64,000 bases of DNA, taken from NCBI GenBank assembly GCA_021813325.1, contig JAKALA010000002.1, forward strand, positions 62,001 through 126,000. Direction: 5' to 3'. Position numbers and translations under genes: made by a program. The notes under the pieces are model-generated. The model was not told the origin of the DNA. It was given only the letters and a program-made list of their open reading frames with translations, and did not search any database. Shown here one piece after another: positions 36,189 through 45,634 of the stretch (positions are counted from its first letter, which is position 1; every line of letters begins with the position of its first letter). The stretch is from a bacterium. Lineage in GTDB: Bacteria; Verrucomicrobiota; Verrucomicrobiia; Limisphaerales; UBA11358.

Positions 36189-38597
36189 ATGAAAACAATA
36201 AAACTGCAAGCGTGGCTGGCCGCCGGCGTCATGGCGACAGCTCTTTCCGCGAACGCTCAATCCGCCAAAATCACCGTGACGGCGGATCAAGTCAGCCACA
36301 AGATTTCCCCGACGCTTTGGGGCATCTTTTTTGAGGACATCAACATGTCCACCGATGGTGGTATTTATCCTGAACTGGTTCGTAATCGTTCCTTTGAAGA
36401 TGCGGATACGCCGGAGAATTGGAAGTTCACCAGCACGGGCGACGGTAAAAGCGAAGCGACCATCAGCACGGCTGACGTGCATGGCCAGCCCGTGCCGCTC
36501 AATTGCTTCAACCGCAAGTCGTTGCGCGTGAGTGCCGATGGCGCGTTCAAATTGGAAAACGATGGCTATTGGGGAATGAACTTTGTTGCGGGCGATAGCT
36601 ACACCCTCAAATTGGCCGCGCGCGGTGATAAATTCGATGGCAAGCTGACAGCAAAACTCCTGAGCAGCACCGGCGAGGTTTTGGCGAGCGGCGAAATTTC
36701 CGGTTTCGGCGACCGCTGGCATTACCATACCTTGCAACTGACCCCTACAAGCACCGATCCCAAGGGAAAACTGGAAATCTCCGGCGACGGCAAAGGCGTG
36801 ATCTATCTCGACATGATTTCGCTCATGCCGGACAAAACTTGGAAGGGCCACGGATTGCGTGTTGATCTGGCGGAATCGCTTGCCGCGCTGCATCCAAAAT
36901 TTTTGCGCTTCCCCGGTGGCTGCTGGGTGGAAGGCGACGATTTTGCCCACATGAATCATTGGAAGAATACCGTTGGCAACATTGATACGCGCACCCCGCT
37001 CTGGAACATCTGGGGCTACAACGCCACGCAGGGCGTCGGCTTCTACGAATATCTTCAGATGGCGGAAGATCTCGGCGCCGAGCCGTTGTTTTGCATCAAC
37101 GTCGGCATGTCCCACAAGGAACACATCCCGATGGATCGCATGGACCAGTGGGTGCAGGATGCACTCGACGCGGCGGAATTTGCCAACGGTCCAACCAATT
37201 CCGTTTGGGGCGCCCGGCGTGCCCAGATGGGCCACCCGGCTCCGTTCAATTTGAAATACATGGAAATTGGCAATGAAAATGGCGGCGAAATTTACCGCGA
37301 GCGCTGGCCGCTGTTTGTAAATGCCATCCACGCGAAATATCCCGAAATCAAATTCGTGGCGGATAACTGGGGCGGGGGCTTTCCCGCCAATCCCAAGGCG
37401 GACATTGTGGACGATCATTACTACGACACGCCGGAATGGTTCATGCGCCACGCCGGTCAATATGACAAAGCGGATCGCAATGGGCCGAAAGTGTTTGTCG
37501 GTGAATACGCCGTCACCAGAAATTGCGGCCTGGGCAACCTCCGCGGCGCGATTGGCGAAGCGGCCTTCATGACCGGCCTCGAACGCAACTCCGACCAAGT
37601 CGTGATGGCTAGTTACGCGCCCCTGCTGGTGAATTTGAATCATCGCGCGTGGAATCCCGACCTCATCAATTTCGATAGTTCACAATGGTATGGTCTGCCC
37701 AGCTATTATGTTCAACAGATGTTTTCGGAAAACCGGGGCGACTTGGAATTGCCGACTCAAGTGGAATCGCCAATGTCGGAAGTCGCGGCTGAAGGCGGAC
37801 GCATCGGTGTCGGCACATGGAATACCGAGGCCGAGTTCAAGGACGTCAAGGTGACGGATCCGGAGGGCAAGACGCTGTTTGAATCGGATTTTTCCAAGGG
37901 CACAAAAGGTTGGAAATTGCTGGGCGGCGGCGCGGAATGGAAGGTGCAGGATGGCGCGCTGCGGCAGACTGCGGAAAAAGAATTCATCCGTGCGCTGGCC
38001 GGCAAACGGGAATGGCGCGATTATACGTTGACGCTTAAAGCCCGCAAAATCGCCGGGGCCGAAGGGTTTCTGATTTTGTTCCGCATCGGCGGCAATGAGG
38101 ATCGCACCTGGTGGAATATCGGTGGTTGGAACAACACGGCCGACGCTCTGGAAGCCGGCGGCACGCTGGATTCCAAGCCCGGCCAGGTGGAAACGGGGCA
38201 TTGGTATGACATCAAGGTCGTGGTCAGCGGCAAGCATGTTCAATGCTTCCTCGATGGCCAGAAAATTCATGACGTGGACTTTGATCTGGGCGGCCAGGTG
38301 AAAAGTTTGTATGCGGTGACGGCCACCGACGAGCAAACCGGTGACATGATTCTCAAGGTGGTCAACGCCAATCCGAAAGCGTTGGAAACGGAAGTGGATT
38401 TGAACGGAGCCAAGAACCTCACCGGCAAGGGCACGGCCATTGTGCTGACTTCGGAAAATGCCGAGGATGAAAATTCTTTGGCGGAACCCACCAAGGTTTC
38501 GCCGAAGACGGAGCCGGTGGCGTTCAGCGGCACTTCGTTCAAACGCAGTTTCCCGGGAAACTCATTGACCATCCTGCGTCTGTCGGTTGCCCAATAA
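36189..38597 (+). CDS. Secreted GH51 alpha-L-arabinofuranosidase with inserted LamG/DUF1080-like domain
   Basis: An 802-residue exported retaining glycosidase. A signal peptide (1-21, Ala-Asn-Ala) is followed by a CBM-like beta domain, the TIM barrel with acid/base Glu363 (Ile-Gly-Asn-Glu-Asn) and nucleophile Glu439 (Val-Gly-Glu-Tyr-Ala), and a C-terminal beta sandwich. Compared with the second GH51 of this operon, about 180 residues (roughly 529-710) are inserted in front of the last strands of the sandwich; the insert looks like a concanavalin-type/DUF1080 domain (Trp-Lys-Val-Gln-Asp-Gly-Ala-Leu motif, Trp-Trp-Asn-Ile-Gly-Gly-Trp-Asn-Asn) and may bind glycan. The ATG at 36189 lies after the araA stop; the open frame upstream overlaps araA and is not used. 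Releases alpha-L-arabinofuranose from arabinan or arabinoxylan side chains. Confidence 0.92.
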   Translation: MKTIKLQAWLAAGVMATALSANAQSAKITVTADQVSHKISPTLWGIFFEDINMSTDGGIYPELVRNRSFEDADTPENWKFTSTGDGKSEATISTADVHGQPVPLNCFNRKSLRVSADGAFKLENDGYWGMNFVAGDSYTLKLAARGDKFDGKLTAKLLSSTGEVLASGEISGFGDRWHYHTLQLTPTSTDPKGKLEISGDGKGVIYLDMISLMPDKTWKGHGLRVDLAESLAALHPKFLRFPGGCWVEGDDFAHMNHWKNTVGNIDTRTPLWNIWGYNATQGVGFYEYLQMAEDLGAEPLFCINVGMSHKEHIPMDRMDQWVQDALDAAEFANGPTNSVWGARRAQMGHPAPFNLKYMEIGNENGGEIYRERWPLFVNAIHAKYPEIKFVADNWGGGFPANPKADIVDDHYYDTPEWFMRHAGQYDKADRNGPKVFVGEYAVTRNCGLGNLRGAIGEAAFMTGLERNSDQVVMASYAPLLVNLNHRAWNPDLINFDSSQWYGLPSYYVQQMFSENRGDLELPTQVESPMSEVAAEGGRIGVGTWNTEAEFKDVKVTDPEGKTLFESDFSKGTKGWKLLGGGAEWKVQDGALRQTAEKEFIRALAGKREWRDYTLTLKARKIAGAEGFLILFRIGGNEDRTWWNIGGWNNTADALEAGGTLDSKPGQVETGHWYDIKVVVSGKHVQCFLDGQKIHDVDFDLGGQVKSLYAVTATDEQTGDMILKVVNANPKALETEVDLNGAKNLTGKGTAIVLTSENAEDENSLAEPTKVSPKTEPVAFSGTSFKRSFPGNSLTILRLSVAQ

Positions 38598-38604
38598 CAC
38601 CGTC

Positions 38605-41271
38605 ATGCGCATGGCCCGTTTACGCGGTTGGTTGTTTGCCGGTCTGGCCATTGTGGGTCAGGCCGGCGCGCAAGAGGCGATGGTTCCGGTGAATCTGGCT
38701 GCGGTGGCCCAGACGAAATGTTCCTATGTGTCCGGCGACACTTCCCTGGGAGCGCTTCAAGATGGTCACACGCCCGGCAATTCACAGGACAATGACCATG
38801 GTTCCTATGGCAACTGGCCGAAAACCGGCACGCAATGGGTGGAATACGACTGGAGTCAGCCCATCAGCACAAAACAAATCGAAGTGTATTGGTGGGACGA
38901 TCATCGCGGCGTTCATTTGCCCAAAGCCTGTCGCTTGAAATACTGGGACGGACAAAACTTCGTTGAGGTAACCAATGTCAGCGGCTTAGGGTTGGCTGGC
39001 GATCAGTTCAACGTGTCGCGGTTTGACGAAGTCACAACCTCCAAACTGCGCTTGGAAATGGATGCCAACGAATCGTTTTCCACCGGCGTCCTGGAATGGC
39101 GGGTGTTGGATTCGGGAAAATCGCCAGATTTTCCGCCGCGCGTTTCTGCCGGGATCGATCGGGATGTGATGCTCGACGGCAAAACGTATTTGTCCGGGCG
39201 GGTGCGTTACCTCAAGCCGGCCGCCGCGTCCGGAGTGGCTTGGGCCAAGGTTTCCGGTCCCGGCGAAGTGCATTTTGAAAATGCCCACACGAATGTCACC
39301 ACCGCCACTTTTTCGGCGACTGGCAATTATGTGCTGAAACTGACCGCCGGGCGGGGAAAGTTGAACGCGGCTTCGACCTTGCAGGTCAAGGTGGTCACTC
39401 CGCCTCCGGCCCGGCGCTTGGAAGTGGTTTATACCACCCACTACAAAATTAATAATCCGCTCTGGAATTCCCGCGCCAGGGCGCTGATCGTAAACTGGAT
39501 TCCGCACTGCATCGATCAGATCAACCGCACCAACATCGACAGGAATCAGGGCGATGGCGGGATTGATAATTTCGTCGAGGCGGCCAAGGCCTTGCGCGGC
39601 GAACCGCACGGGCCGCACAAAGGTTATGTCTTTGCCAATGCCTGGGTGCATCAGACGGTGGAAGCCATGTGCATAGCGCTGATGGTGGATGCGCAGGGCG
39701 ATCCGGAGATTCTCAAGGCCCAGGAAAAGATGAAGGCCACTTTGGCGGATTGGATTCCCAAAATTCTCGCGGCTCAGGAACCGGATGGTTATTTGCAGAC
39801 GGCTTACACGTTGGCGGATCGAAAAGACTGGCCCAGACACTGGAATCCGGCCCAACGTGGCAATCATGAAGGCTACGTTGCGGGCTATTTTATCGAATCA
39901 GCCATCAACCATTACACGTTGACGGGCGGCACCGACAAACGGCTGTATAATGCCGCCAAAAAACTGGCCGACTGCTGGGTGGCGAATATCGGTCCCGGCA
40001 AGCAGGAGTGGTTCGACGGTCATCAGGAAATGGAGCAGGCGCTGGTTCGCTTTGGACGTTTTGTGAATGACATGGAAGGGCACGGTCATGGCGACAGCTA
40101 CATCGCGCTGGGAAAATTTTTGCTGGATTGCCGCAAAGGCGGCAGTGAATACGATCAAAGCCATCTGCCGGTGCAGCAGCAATACGAGGCGGTGGGGCAC
40201 GCGGTGCGCGCCACCTACACCTATTCCGGCATGGCTGATGTCGCGGCGGAAACGCATGACGTGGATTATCAAAGCGCGGTGATGTCGCTCTGGGATAACA
40301 TGGTGAACAAGAAGTATTATCTTACTGGCGGCATTGGCAGTGGGGAAACGTCCGAGGGTTTTGGCGGGAATTACTCCTTGCGCAATCAGGCTTACTGCGA
40401 GTCGTGCTCCAGTTGCGGGCTGATTTTCTTCCAATACAAAATGAACCTCGCCTATCACGACGCCAAATACGCCGATCTTTACGAGGAAACCATGTATAAC
40501 GCCCTGCTCGGGGCGGTGGATTTGGCGGGCAAAAATTTTTACTACGACAATCCATTGATTGAAGGAAAGCCCCGTTATCCGTGGCACGTTTGCCCGTGTT
40601 GTGTGGGCAATATTCCGCGCACGCTGCTGATGGTCCCCACCTGGACTTACGTGAAAAGCGACGATGGCATTTATGTAAATCTATTCATTGGCAGCACCAT
40701 CAAAGTCGATCGGGTTGCCGGCACAGATGTCGAGATGGTGCAGAAGACGGATTATCCGTGGAGCGGGAAAGTGGCCATCACCGTAAACCCCAAAGCCGCC
40801 AAGCGGTTCACAGTTTACATGCGGGTGCCGGATCGGACCACCAGCGAGCTTTACCAGCCCACACCAATCGTCAACGGTTTGAAACAGCTTGCAGTAAACG
40901 GAAAAACCATCAGCCCTGATATTCAAAACGGCTATGTGGCAATAACGCGGAAATGGCAGCCGGGTGATACCATTGAGCTTGAATTGCCCATGGAGATCCA
41001 AGTCGTCAGAGCCGATCAACGCATCGTGGCCGATTGCGACCGCATCGCCCTGCGGTATGGCCCGTTGATTTACAATATTGAATCCGTCGATCAGAAAGAT
41101 CTCAACCTGACGCCGGATTTGAAATCGCTCGCGACCGAATGGCGCGGTGATTTGCTCGATGGCGTGATGGTGATCAAAGGGAAATGGTCCGACGGCAGTC
41201 CGCTTTTAGCCATTCCCAATTACGCCCGGGAAAACCGTGGCGGAAAGTCACTCGTCTGGATGAAAGAATAG
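38605..41271 (+). CDS. Secreted GH127 beta-L-arabinofuranosidase with N-terminal discoidin-like domain
   Basis: An 888-residue exported enzyme: a signal peptide (1-22), an F5/8-type (CBM32-like) beta sandwich (about 25-175), an Ig/PKD-like domain (about 185-270), and a GH127 (alpha/alpha)6 barrel. The cysteine-dependent site is visible: acid/base candidate Glu599 in Tyr-Cys-Glu-Ser-Cys, with Cys601 and the pair Cys665-Cys666 (Cys-Pro-Cys-Cys-Val-Gly-Asn) as zinc ligands, one of the pair being the nucleophile. This corresponds to the Bifidobacterium HypBA1 arrangement. It removes beta-linked L-arabinofuranose, the linkage of hydroxyproline-linked plant wall glycans. ATG 38605 is preferred over TTG 38587, which overlaps the GH51 gene. 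Confidence 0.88.
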   Translation: MRMARLRGWLFAGLAIVGQAGAQEAMVPVNLAAVAQTKCSYVSGDTSLGALQDGHTPGNSQDNDHGSYGNWPKTGTQWVEYDWSQPISTKQIEVYWWDDHRGVHLPKACRLKYWDGQNFVEVTNVSGLGLAGDQFNVSRFDEVTTSKLRLEMDANESFSTGVLEWRVLDSGKSPDFPPRVSAGIDRDVMLDGKTYLSGRVRYLKPAAASGVAWAKVSGPGEVHFENAHTNVTTATFSATGNYVLKLTAGRGKLNAASTLQVKVVTPPPARRLEVVYTTHYKINNPLWNSRARALIVNWIPHCIDQINRTNIDRNQGDGGIDNFVEAAKALRGEPHGPHKGYVFANAWVHQTVEAMCIALMVDAQGDPEILKAQEKMKATLADWIPKILAAQEPDGYLQTAYTLADRKDWPRHWNPAQRGNHEGYVAGYFIESAINHYTLTGGTDKRLYNAAKKLADCWVANIGPGKQEWFDGHQEMEQALVRFGRFVNDMEGHGHGDSYIALGKFLLDCRKGGSEYDQSHLPVQQQYEAVGHAVRATYTYSGMADVAAETHDVDYQSAVMSLWDNMVNKKYYLTGGIGSGETSEGFGGNYSLRNQAYCESCSSCGLIFFQYKMNLAYHDAKYADLYEETMYNALLGAVDLAGKNFYYDNPLIEGKPRYPWHVCPCCVGNIPRTLLMVPTWTYVKSDDGIYVNLFIGSTIKVDRVAGTDVEMVQKTDYPWSGKVAITVNPKAAKRFTVYMRVPDRTTSELYQPTPIVNGLKQLAVNGKTISPDIQNGYVAITRKWQPGDTIELELPMEIQVVRADQRIVADCDRIALRYGPLIYNIESVDQKDLNLTPDLKSLATEWRGDLLDGVMVIKGKWSDGSPLLAIPNYARENRGGKSLVWMKE

Positions 41272-41274
41272 CCA

Positions 41275-43662
41275 ATGAATTCAATTTTATCTCGCATGAT
41301 AGCGGGCTTCGTCGCGTCGGCATGCGCGCTCTCGGCGATGGCGGACGCGTTGACCGATGGCAAGCCACCAACGAAGGTCGCGCGGGTGGCTGATCCATTT
41401 CCAATGACCGACGTGCGTTTGTCGGGTGGGCCGTTCCGCGACGCGATGTTGCGGAATCAGAATTACCTGTTGAGCCTGGATCCCGACCGGTTGCTGCGCA
41501 GCTTTCGCATCAACGTCGGCCTTCCGACGAACGCGAAACCGCTCGGTGGTTGGGAAGTTCCGGATATCGAAATTCGCGGGCATAGTCTCGGGCATTATCT
41601 CTCGGCGTGCTCGCTGATGTTCGCGAGCACCGGCGACGCGCGCTTCAAGCAGCGCGCGGATTATATCGTCGTCGAACTTGCGCTATGCCAGAGCAACTCG
41701 CCAGCGGCAGGGTTTCACGAAGGGTATTTGTCCGCGTTTCCCGAATCATTCTTCGATCGCCTGGAAGCGGGCAAACCCGTCTGGGTGCCGTGGTATACGC
41801 TGCACAAAATCATGGCCGGGCTGCTCGACGCGAATCAGCATTGCGGCAATGCCCAGGCGCTGGAGGTGCTGACCAACATGGCCAACTGGGTCAAGTGGCG
41901 CGAGGACCGGCTGACGCCGGCGCAAATGCAAAAGACGCTGGAGACCGAGCAGGGTGGCATGACCGAGGTGCTGGCCAATCTTTACGGCGTAACGGGCGAC
42001 ACGAATTACCTGCAACTCTCCGAGGCCTTCAATCACCAGCGGGTTCTTGATCCGCTCGAACACGGTGAGGACCGGCTGGATGGCTTGCACGCCAATACAC
42101 AAATCCCCAAAATCATCGGCATCGCCCGCGAATATGAATTCACAGATGAACCGCAGTTTTTGACCGCTGCCAACACGTTTTGGAACGCGGTCGCGCTGCA
42201 TCGTTCCTATGTGATCGGCGGCGACAGCGACCACGAGCACTTTTTTCCCGTATCGCAATTTGACCGCCATCTGAGTCCGGAAACTTGTGAGACCTGCAAC
42301 AGCTACAACATGCTCAAACTCACGCGCGAACTGTTCGCCCTCGATCCGGATGCGGTGAAGATGGATTTTTACGAACGTGCGCTTTACAACCAGATCCTTG
42401 GTTCGCAGGACCCGGAGACGGACATGTTCACTTATTTTGTGTCGCTCAAGTCGGGCCACTTCAAACTCTATTCGACGCCGAATGACTCCTTCTGGTGCTG
42501 CGTTGGCACCGGCATGGAGAACCATTCCAAATACGGCGACACGATTTATTTCCATGGGAACAATGCGCTCTACGTCAATCTGTTCATCGCCTCAGAACTG
42601 ACGTGGCCGGAGAAAGGAATTTCCGTGCGGCAGGAAACGCAATTCCCCGAAAGCGACACTACCACGCTGAAAATCAAAACCGGCCAGCCGGTGCAATTTG
42701 CGTTGAAAGTTCGCCATCCGGCCTGGGCGGTGGACGGTGTGAAGGTGTGGGTCAACGGCCGCGAACAAAAAATTGTATCCGCCCCCGGCAGCTACTTGGC
42801 AATCAATCGGGAATGGCACAACGGGGATGCGGTGAAAATTCAATTGCCAATGCGGCTGCATACGGAAAATTTGCCGGATACCATGAATCAAGTGGCCTTG
42901 CTGTATGGCCCGATTGTGCTGGCCGGTGAATTGGGCACCAACGGCCTGCCGAATCTTTTCGTCGGCAACCAGACTGAATACAGCCATACACCCGATCCAC
43001 CAGCGCCGGTATTTGTTTGTGACGCGGACCAATTATTGAAGCACGTCAAACCGGTTGCCGGCGAGCCGCTGACCTTTCGCACCCACGGCATCGGCCGGCC
43101 GCAGGATGTGACGCTAAAACCTTTTTATCAGATTCATCGCCAGCGTTACGCGGTTTATTGGGATTTATTTTCTGAAGCTGACTGGAAGGCGCACGCAGCA
43201 GAACTCGCCGCCATGGAGGCCCGGCGCATCGCGGAAGAGGCGCGCACCGTGGACGTGGTGCGGCCCGGCGAACAGCAGTCGGAAATTGATCACAAGGTTC
43301 AGGGCGAAAAGTCCGATCCACTCGAAGCCTTGGGTCGTAAATTGCGTCATGCTTATGACGGCGGCTGGTTTTCCTATGAAATGAAGGTTGATCCGGCGGC
43401 CACCAATCTTCTGGTTTGCACCTGGTGGGGGGATGAATCCGGCCAGCGCAACTTCGATATCCTGATTGACGGCGTCAAAATCGCCTCGCAACAATTGTTG
43501 CATAACCAGCCTGGCAAGTTTTGGGATGCGACTTACCCGATCCCGACCGGGCTGACGCGTGGTAAACAAAAGGTCACGGTGAAATTACAGGCTCAACCCG
43601 GTAACTTTGCCGGCGGGCTGTTCGCCAGCCGCATATTAAGAAACGCCCACCAAGTTCCATGA
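41275..43662 (+). CDS. Secreted GH146-like (DUF1680) beta-L-arabinofuranosidase
   Basis: A 795-residue exported enzyme of the DUF1680 superfamily. The N-terminal core begins Val-Arg-Leu-Ser-Gly-Gly-Pro-Phe-Arg-Asp-Ala with Leu-Asp-Pro-Asp-Arg-Leu-Leu-Arg, the pattern of the GH146 branch. Acid/base candidate Glu339 sits in Cys-Glu-Thr-Cys (zinc ligand Cys341), and Cys408-Cys409 in Phe-Trp-Cys-Cys-Val-Gly-Thr-Gly-Met-Glu-Asn-His provide zinc ligand and nucleophile. The C-terminal part (about 620-795) looks like a DUF6805-type beta domain. The gene begins 3 bases after GH127 and its stop overlaps the next GH51 gene by 4 bases. Expected to cut beta-L-arabinofuranosides complementary to its GH127 neighbour; GH127 versus GH146 needs a profile search. 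Confidence 0.85.
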   Translation: MNSILSRMIAGFVASACALSAMADALTDGKPPTKVARVADPFPMTDVRLSGGPFRDAMLRNQNYLLSLDPDRLLRSFRINVGLPTNAKPLGGWEVPDIEIRGHSLGHYLSACSLMFASTGDARFKQRADYIVVELALCQSNSPAAGFHEGYLSAFPESFFDRLEAGKPVWVPWYTLHKIMAGLLDANQHCGNAQALEVLTNMANWVKWREDRLTPAQMQKTLETEQGGMTEVLANLYGVTGDTNYLQLSEAFNHQRVLDPLEHGEDRLDGLHANTQIPKIIGIAREYEFTDEPQFLTAANTFWNAVALHRSYVIGGDSDHEHFFPVSQFDRHLSPETCETCNSYNMLKLTRELFALDPDAVKMDFYERALYNQILGSQDPETDMFTYFVSLKSGHFKLYSTPNDSFWCCVGTGMENHSKYGDTIYFHGNNALYVNLFIASELTWPEKGISVRQETQFPESDTTTLKIKTGQPVQFALKVRHPAWAVDGVKVWVNGREQKIVSAPGSYLAINREWHNGDAVKIQLPMRLHTENLPDTMNQVALLYGPIVLAGELGTNGLPNLFVGNQTEYSHTPDPPAPVFVCDADQLLKHVKPVAGEPLTFRTHGIGRPQDVTLKPFYQIHRQRYAVYWDLFSEADWKAHAAELAAMEARRIAEEARTVDVVRPGEQQSEIDHKVQGEKSDPLEALGRKLRHAYDGGWFSYEMKVDPAATNLLVCTWWGDESGQRNFDILIDGVKIASQQLLHNQPGKFWDATYPIPTGLTRGKQKVTVKLQAQPGNFAGGLFASRILRNAHQVP

Positions 43663-45629
43663 AAACCATTCAAAAAATTGTGTCCGGATTGACCGCGGCC
43701 TGCCTGGTCGGTTCGGCCGCCCGCGCAGCGGAACCACTCACGCTGACCGTGCAGACCGACCAGCCCGGTGTCGCCATCAACCACGCCATGTGGGGAATTT
43801 TCTTCGAAGACATTAATTTTGGCGCGGATGGCGGGTTGTATGCCGAAATGGTCAAAAACTGCGGATTTGAATTTCCTGATCCGTTGATGGGGTGGACCAA
43901 GCTCATCAACAACGTGGCGCACGGGAAAATTACCGTTCTCGACGACAAGCCTTATAACGCGGCCAATCCGCACTATTTGCGCCTGGAATCGGAAGGCACT
44001 GCGCCCATTGGTGTGGCCAATGAAGGTTTTCGTGGCATGGGCGTGAAGAAGGGAGAAACCTATAATTTCGCCGTGCAGGCCCGGAATGTTTCGGGCAAGC
44101 CGACGTTGCGCATCGATCTTTATTCCGAAGCCGGTGCCATTTTGGCTACGGCATTTATTAAGGATGTGTCGTCCGATTGGACTAAATACACGGCGGTGTT
44201 GCATCCCCGGGACACGGATGCCAAGGCCAAGCTGTATGTGCAAATCGAGGGCAAGGGCAGCGTGGATTTGGATGTGATCTCGTTGTTTCCCGAACACACG
44301 TGGAAGAACCGTCCCGGTGGTTTGCGCGCCGACATGGTGCAGGCGCTGGCGGATTTGCATCCGGGTTTCATGCGTTTTCCGGGCGGTTGCATAGTGGAAG
44401 GTTCCACCCTGGCTGGCCGTTACCAATGGAAGAAGACCATCGGTCCGGTGGATGAACGACCGTTGCTGATCAATCGCTGGAACACGGAATTCAATCACCG
44501 TCCCACGCCGGATTACTTTCAGTCGTTTGGCCTGGGCTTCTTTGAATATTTCCAGCTTTGCGAAGACATCGGCGCCTCGCCCTTGCCCATCTTGAACTGT
44601 GGCATGGCCTGCCAGTTTAATTCCGGCGAACTGTGCCCGCTGGATCAGCTCGATCCCTACATTCAGGACGCGCTGGATTTGATCGAATTTGCGAACGGCC
44701 CCGCCACCAGCGAGTGGGGCGCCAAACGCGCGGCCATGGGCCATCCCGAGCCGTTTCATCTGAAGATGATCGGCGTGGGCAATGAGCAATGGGGCCGGCA
44801 ATACATTGATCGCTACACGAAATTCGCCACGGCCATCAAAGCCAAATATCCCGAAATCAAAATTGTTTCCGCCGCCGGGCCGTCGCCGGATGACGATCGC
44901 TTTAAATTCGCCTGGCCCAAATTGCGCGAACTGCACGCCGACATTGTGGATGAGCATTGCTATGCGAATCCGAGCTGGTTCTTCGACAATACGCATCGCT
45001 ACGACAAATACGATCGCAACGGACCGAAAGTGTTCTTTGGCGAATACGCCGCTCAGAGCGACCGCACTGTCAGCGTTTTCAACCGCAACACCCTGGAATG
45101 CGCGCTTGCTGAAGCCGCTTGCATGACGGGCTTGGAACGCAACGGCGATGTGGTTCAAATGGCTTCTTATGCGCCGTTGTTCGCCAACGTGGACGCGTGG
45201 CAATGGACGCCGGATTTGATTTGGGTGAACACGCTCGGACTCTGTCGCACGCCGAATTATTACGTTCAAAAGCTTTTCGCCAATAATGCGGGCAATCAAA
45301 CAATGCCACTGACGCTGAATGCGCCGGACGGATCCCGGCTCTATGCTTCCGCCACGCGCGATGACGCTTCCGGCGAGACCATTCTGAAAGTGGTGAATGG
45401 CGGAAATGAACCTGCGGCCATGCAACTCAATTTTGCCGGCACCAAAAGCATGGCGCCAACCGCCACGGCGTTTGTGCTGACGAGCAATCATCCGCAGGAC
45501 GAAAACACGTTTGCCAGCCCGGATAAAGTGGTTCCCATTCAATACACGATCAATACTCCCGCAAACCAGTTCAGTCATGATTTTCCCGGAAATTCACTGA
45601 CGGTGCTGCGCTTGAAAATTACAAATTAA
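43659..45629 (+). CDS. Secreted GH51 alpha-L-arabinofuranosidase (second paralog)
   Basis: A 656-residue exported arabinofuranosidase of standard length: a signal peptide (1-23), a beta domain, the TIM barrel with acid/base Glu376 (Val-Gly-Asn-Glu-Gln-Trp-Gly) and nucleophile Glu462 (Phe-Phe-Gly-Glu-Tyr-Ala), and a C-terminal beta sandwich ending Phe-Pro-Gly-Asn-Ser-Leu-Thr-Val-Leu-Arg-Leu. It lacks the inserted domain of the first GH51, and its catalytic surroundings differ (Gln-Trp rather than Asn-Gly after the acid/base), suggesting different substrate preference. The ATGA overlap with GH146 indicates translational coupling. Confidence 0.92.
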   Translation: MKTIQKIVSGLTAACLVGSAARAAEPLTLTVQTDQPGVAINHAMWGIFFEDINFGADGGLYAEMVKNCGFEFPDPLMGWTKLINNVAHGKITVLDDKPYNAANPHYLRLESEGTAPIGVANEGFRGMGVKKGETYNFAVQARNVSGKPTLRIDLYSEAGAILATAFIKDVSSDWTKYTAVLHPRDTDAKAKLYVQIEGKGSVDLDVISLFPEHTWKNRPGGLRADMVQALADLHPGFMRFPGGCIVEGSTLAGRYQWKKTIGPVDERPLLINRWNTEFNHRPTPDYFQSFGLGFFEYFQLCEDIGASPLPILNCGMACQFNSGELCPLDQLDPYIQDALDLIEFANGPATSEWGAKRAAMGHPEPFHLKMIGVGNEQWGRQYIDRYTKFATAIKAKYPEIKIVSAAGPSPDDDRFKFAWPKLRELHADIVDEHCYANPSWFFDNTHRYDKYDRNGPKVFFGEYAAQSDRTVSVFNRNTLECALAEAACMTGLERNGDVVQMASYAPLFANVDAWQWTPDLIWVNTLGLCRTPNYYVQKLFANNAGNQTMPLTLNAPDGSRLYASATRDDASGETILKVVNGGNEPAAMQLNFAGTKSMAPTATAFVLTSNHPQDENTFASPDKVVPIQYTINTPANQFSHDFPGNSLTVLRLKITN

Positions 45630-45634
45630 AATAT

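Noticed and set aside
43593-45578. A 661-codon open frame antisense to the second GH51 gene
   Set aside because: No recognisable domain, covers a confirmed glycosidase with intact catalytic residues, and has no sensible start context.
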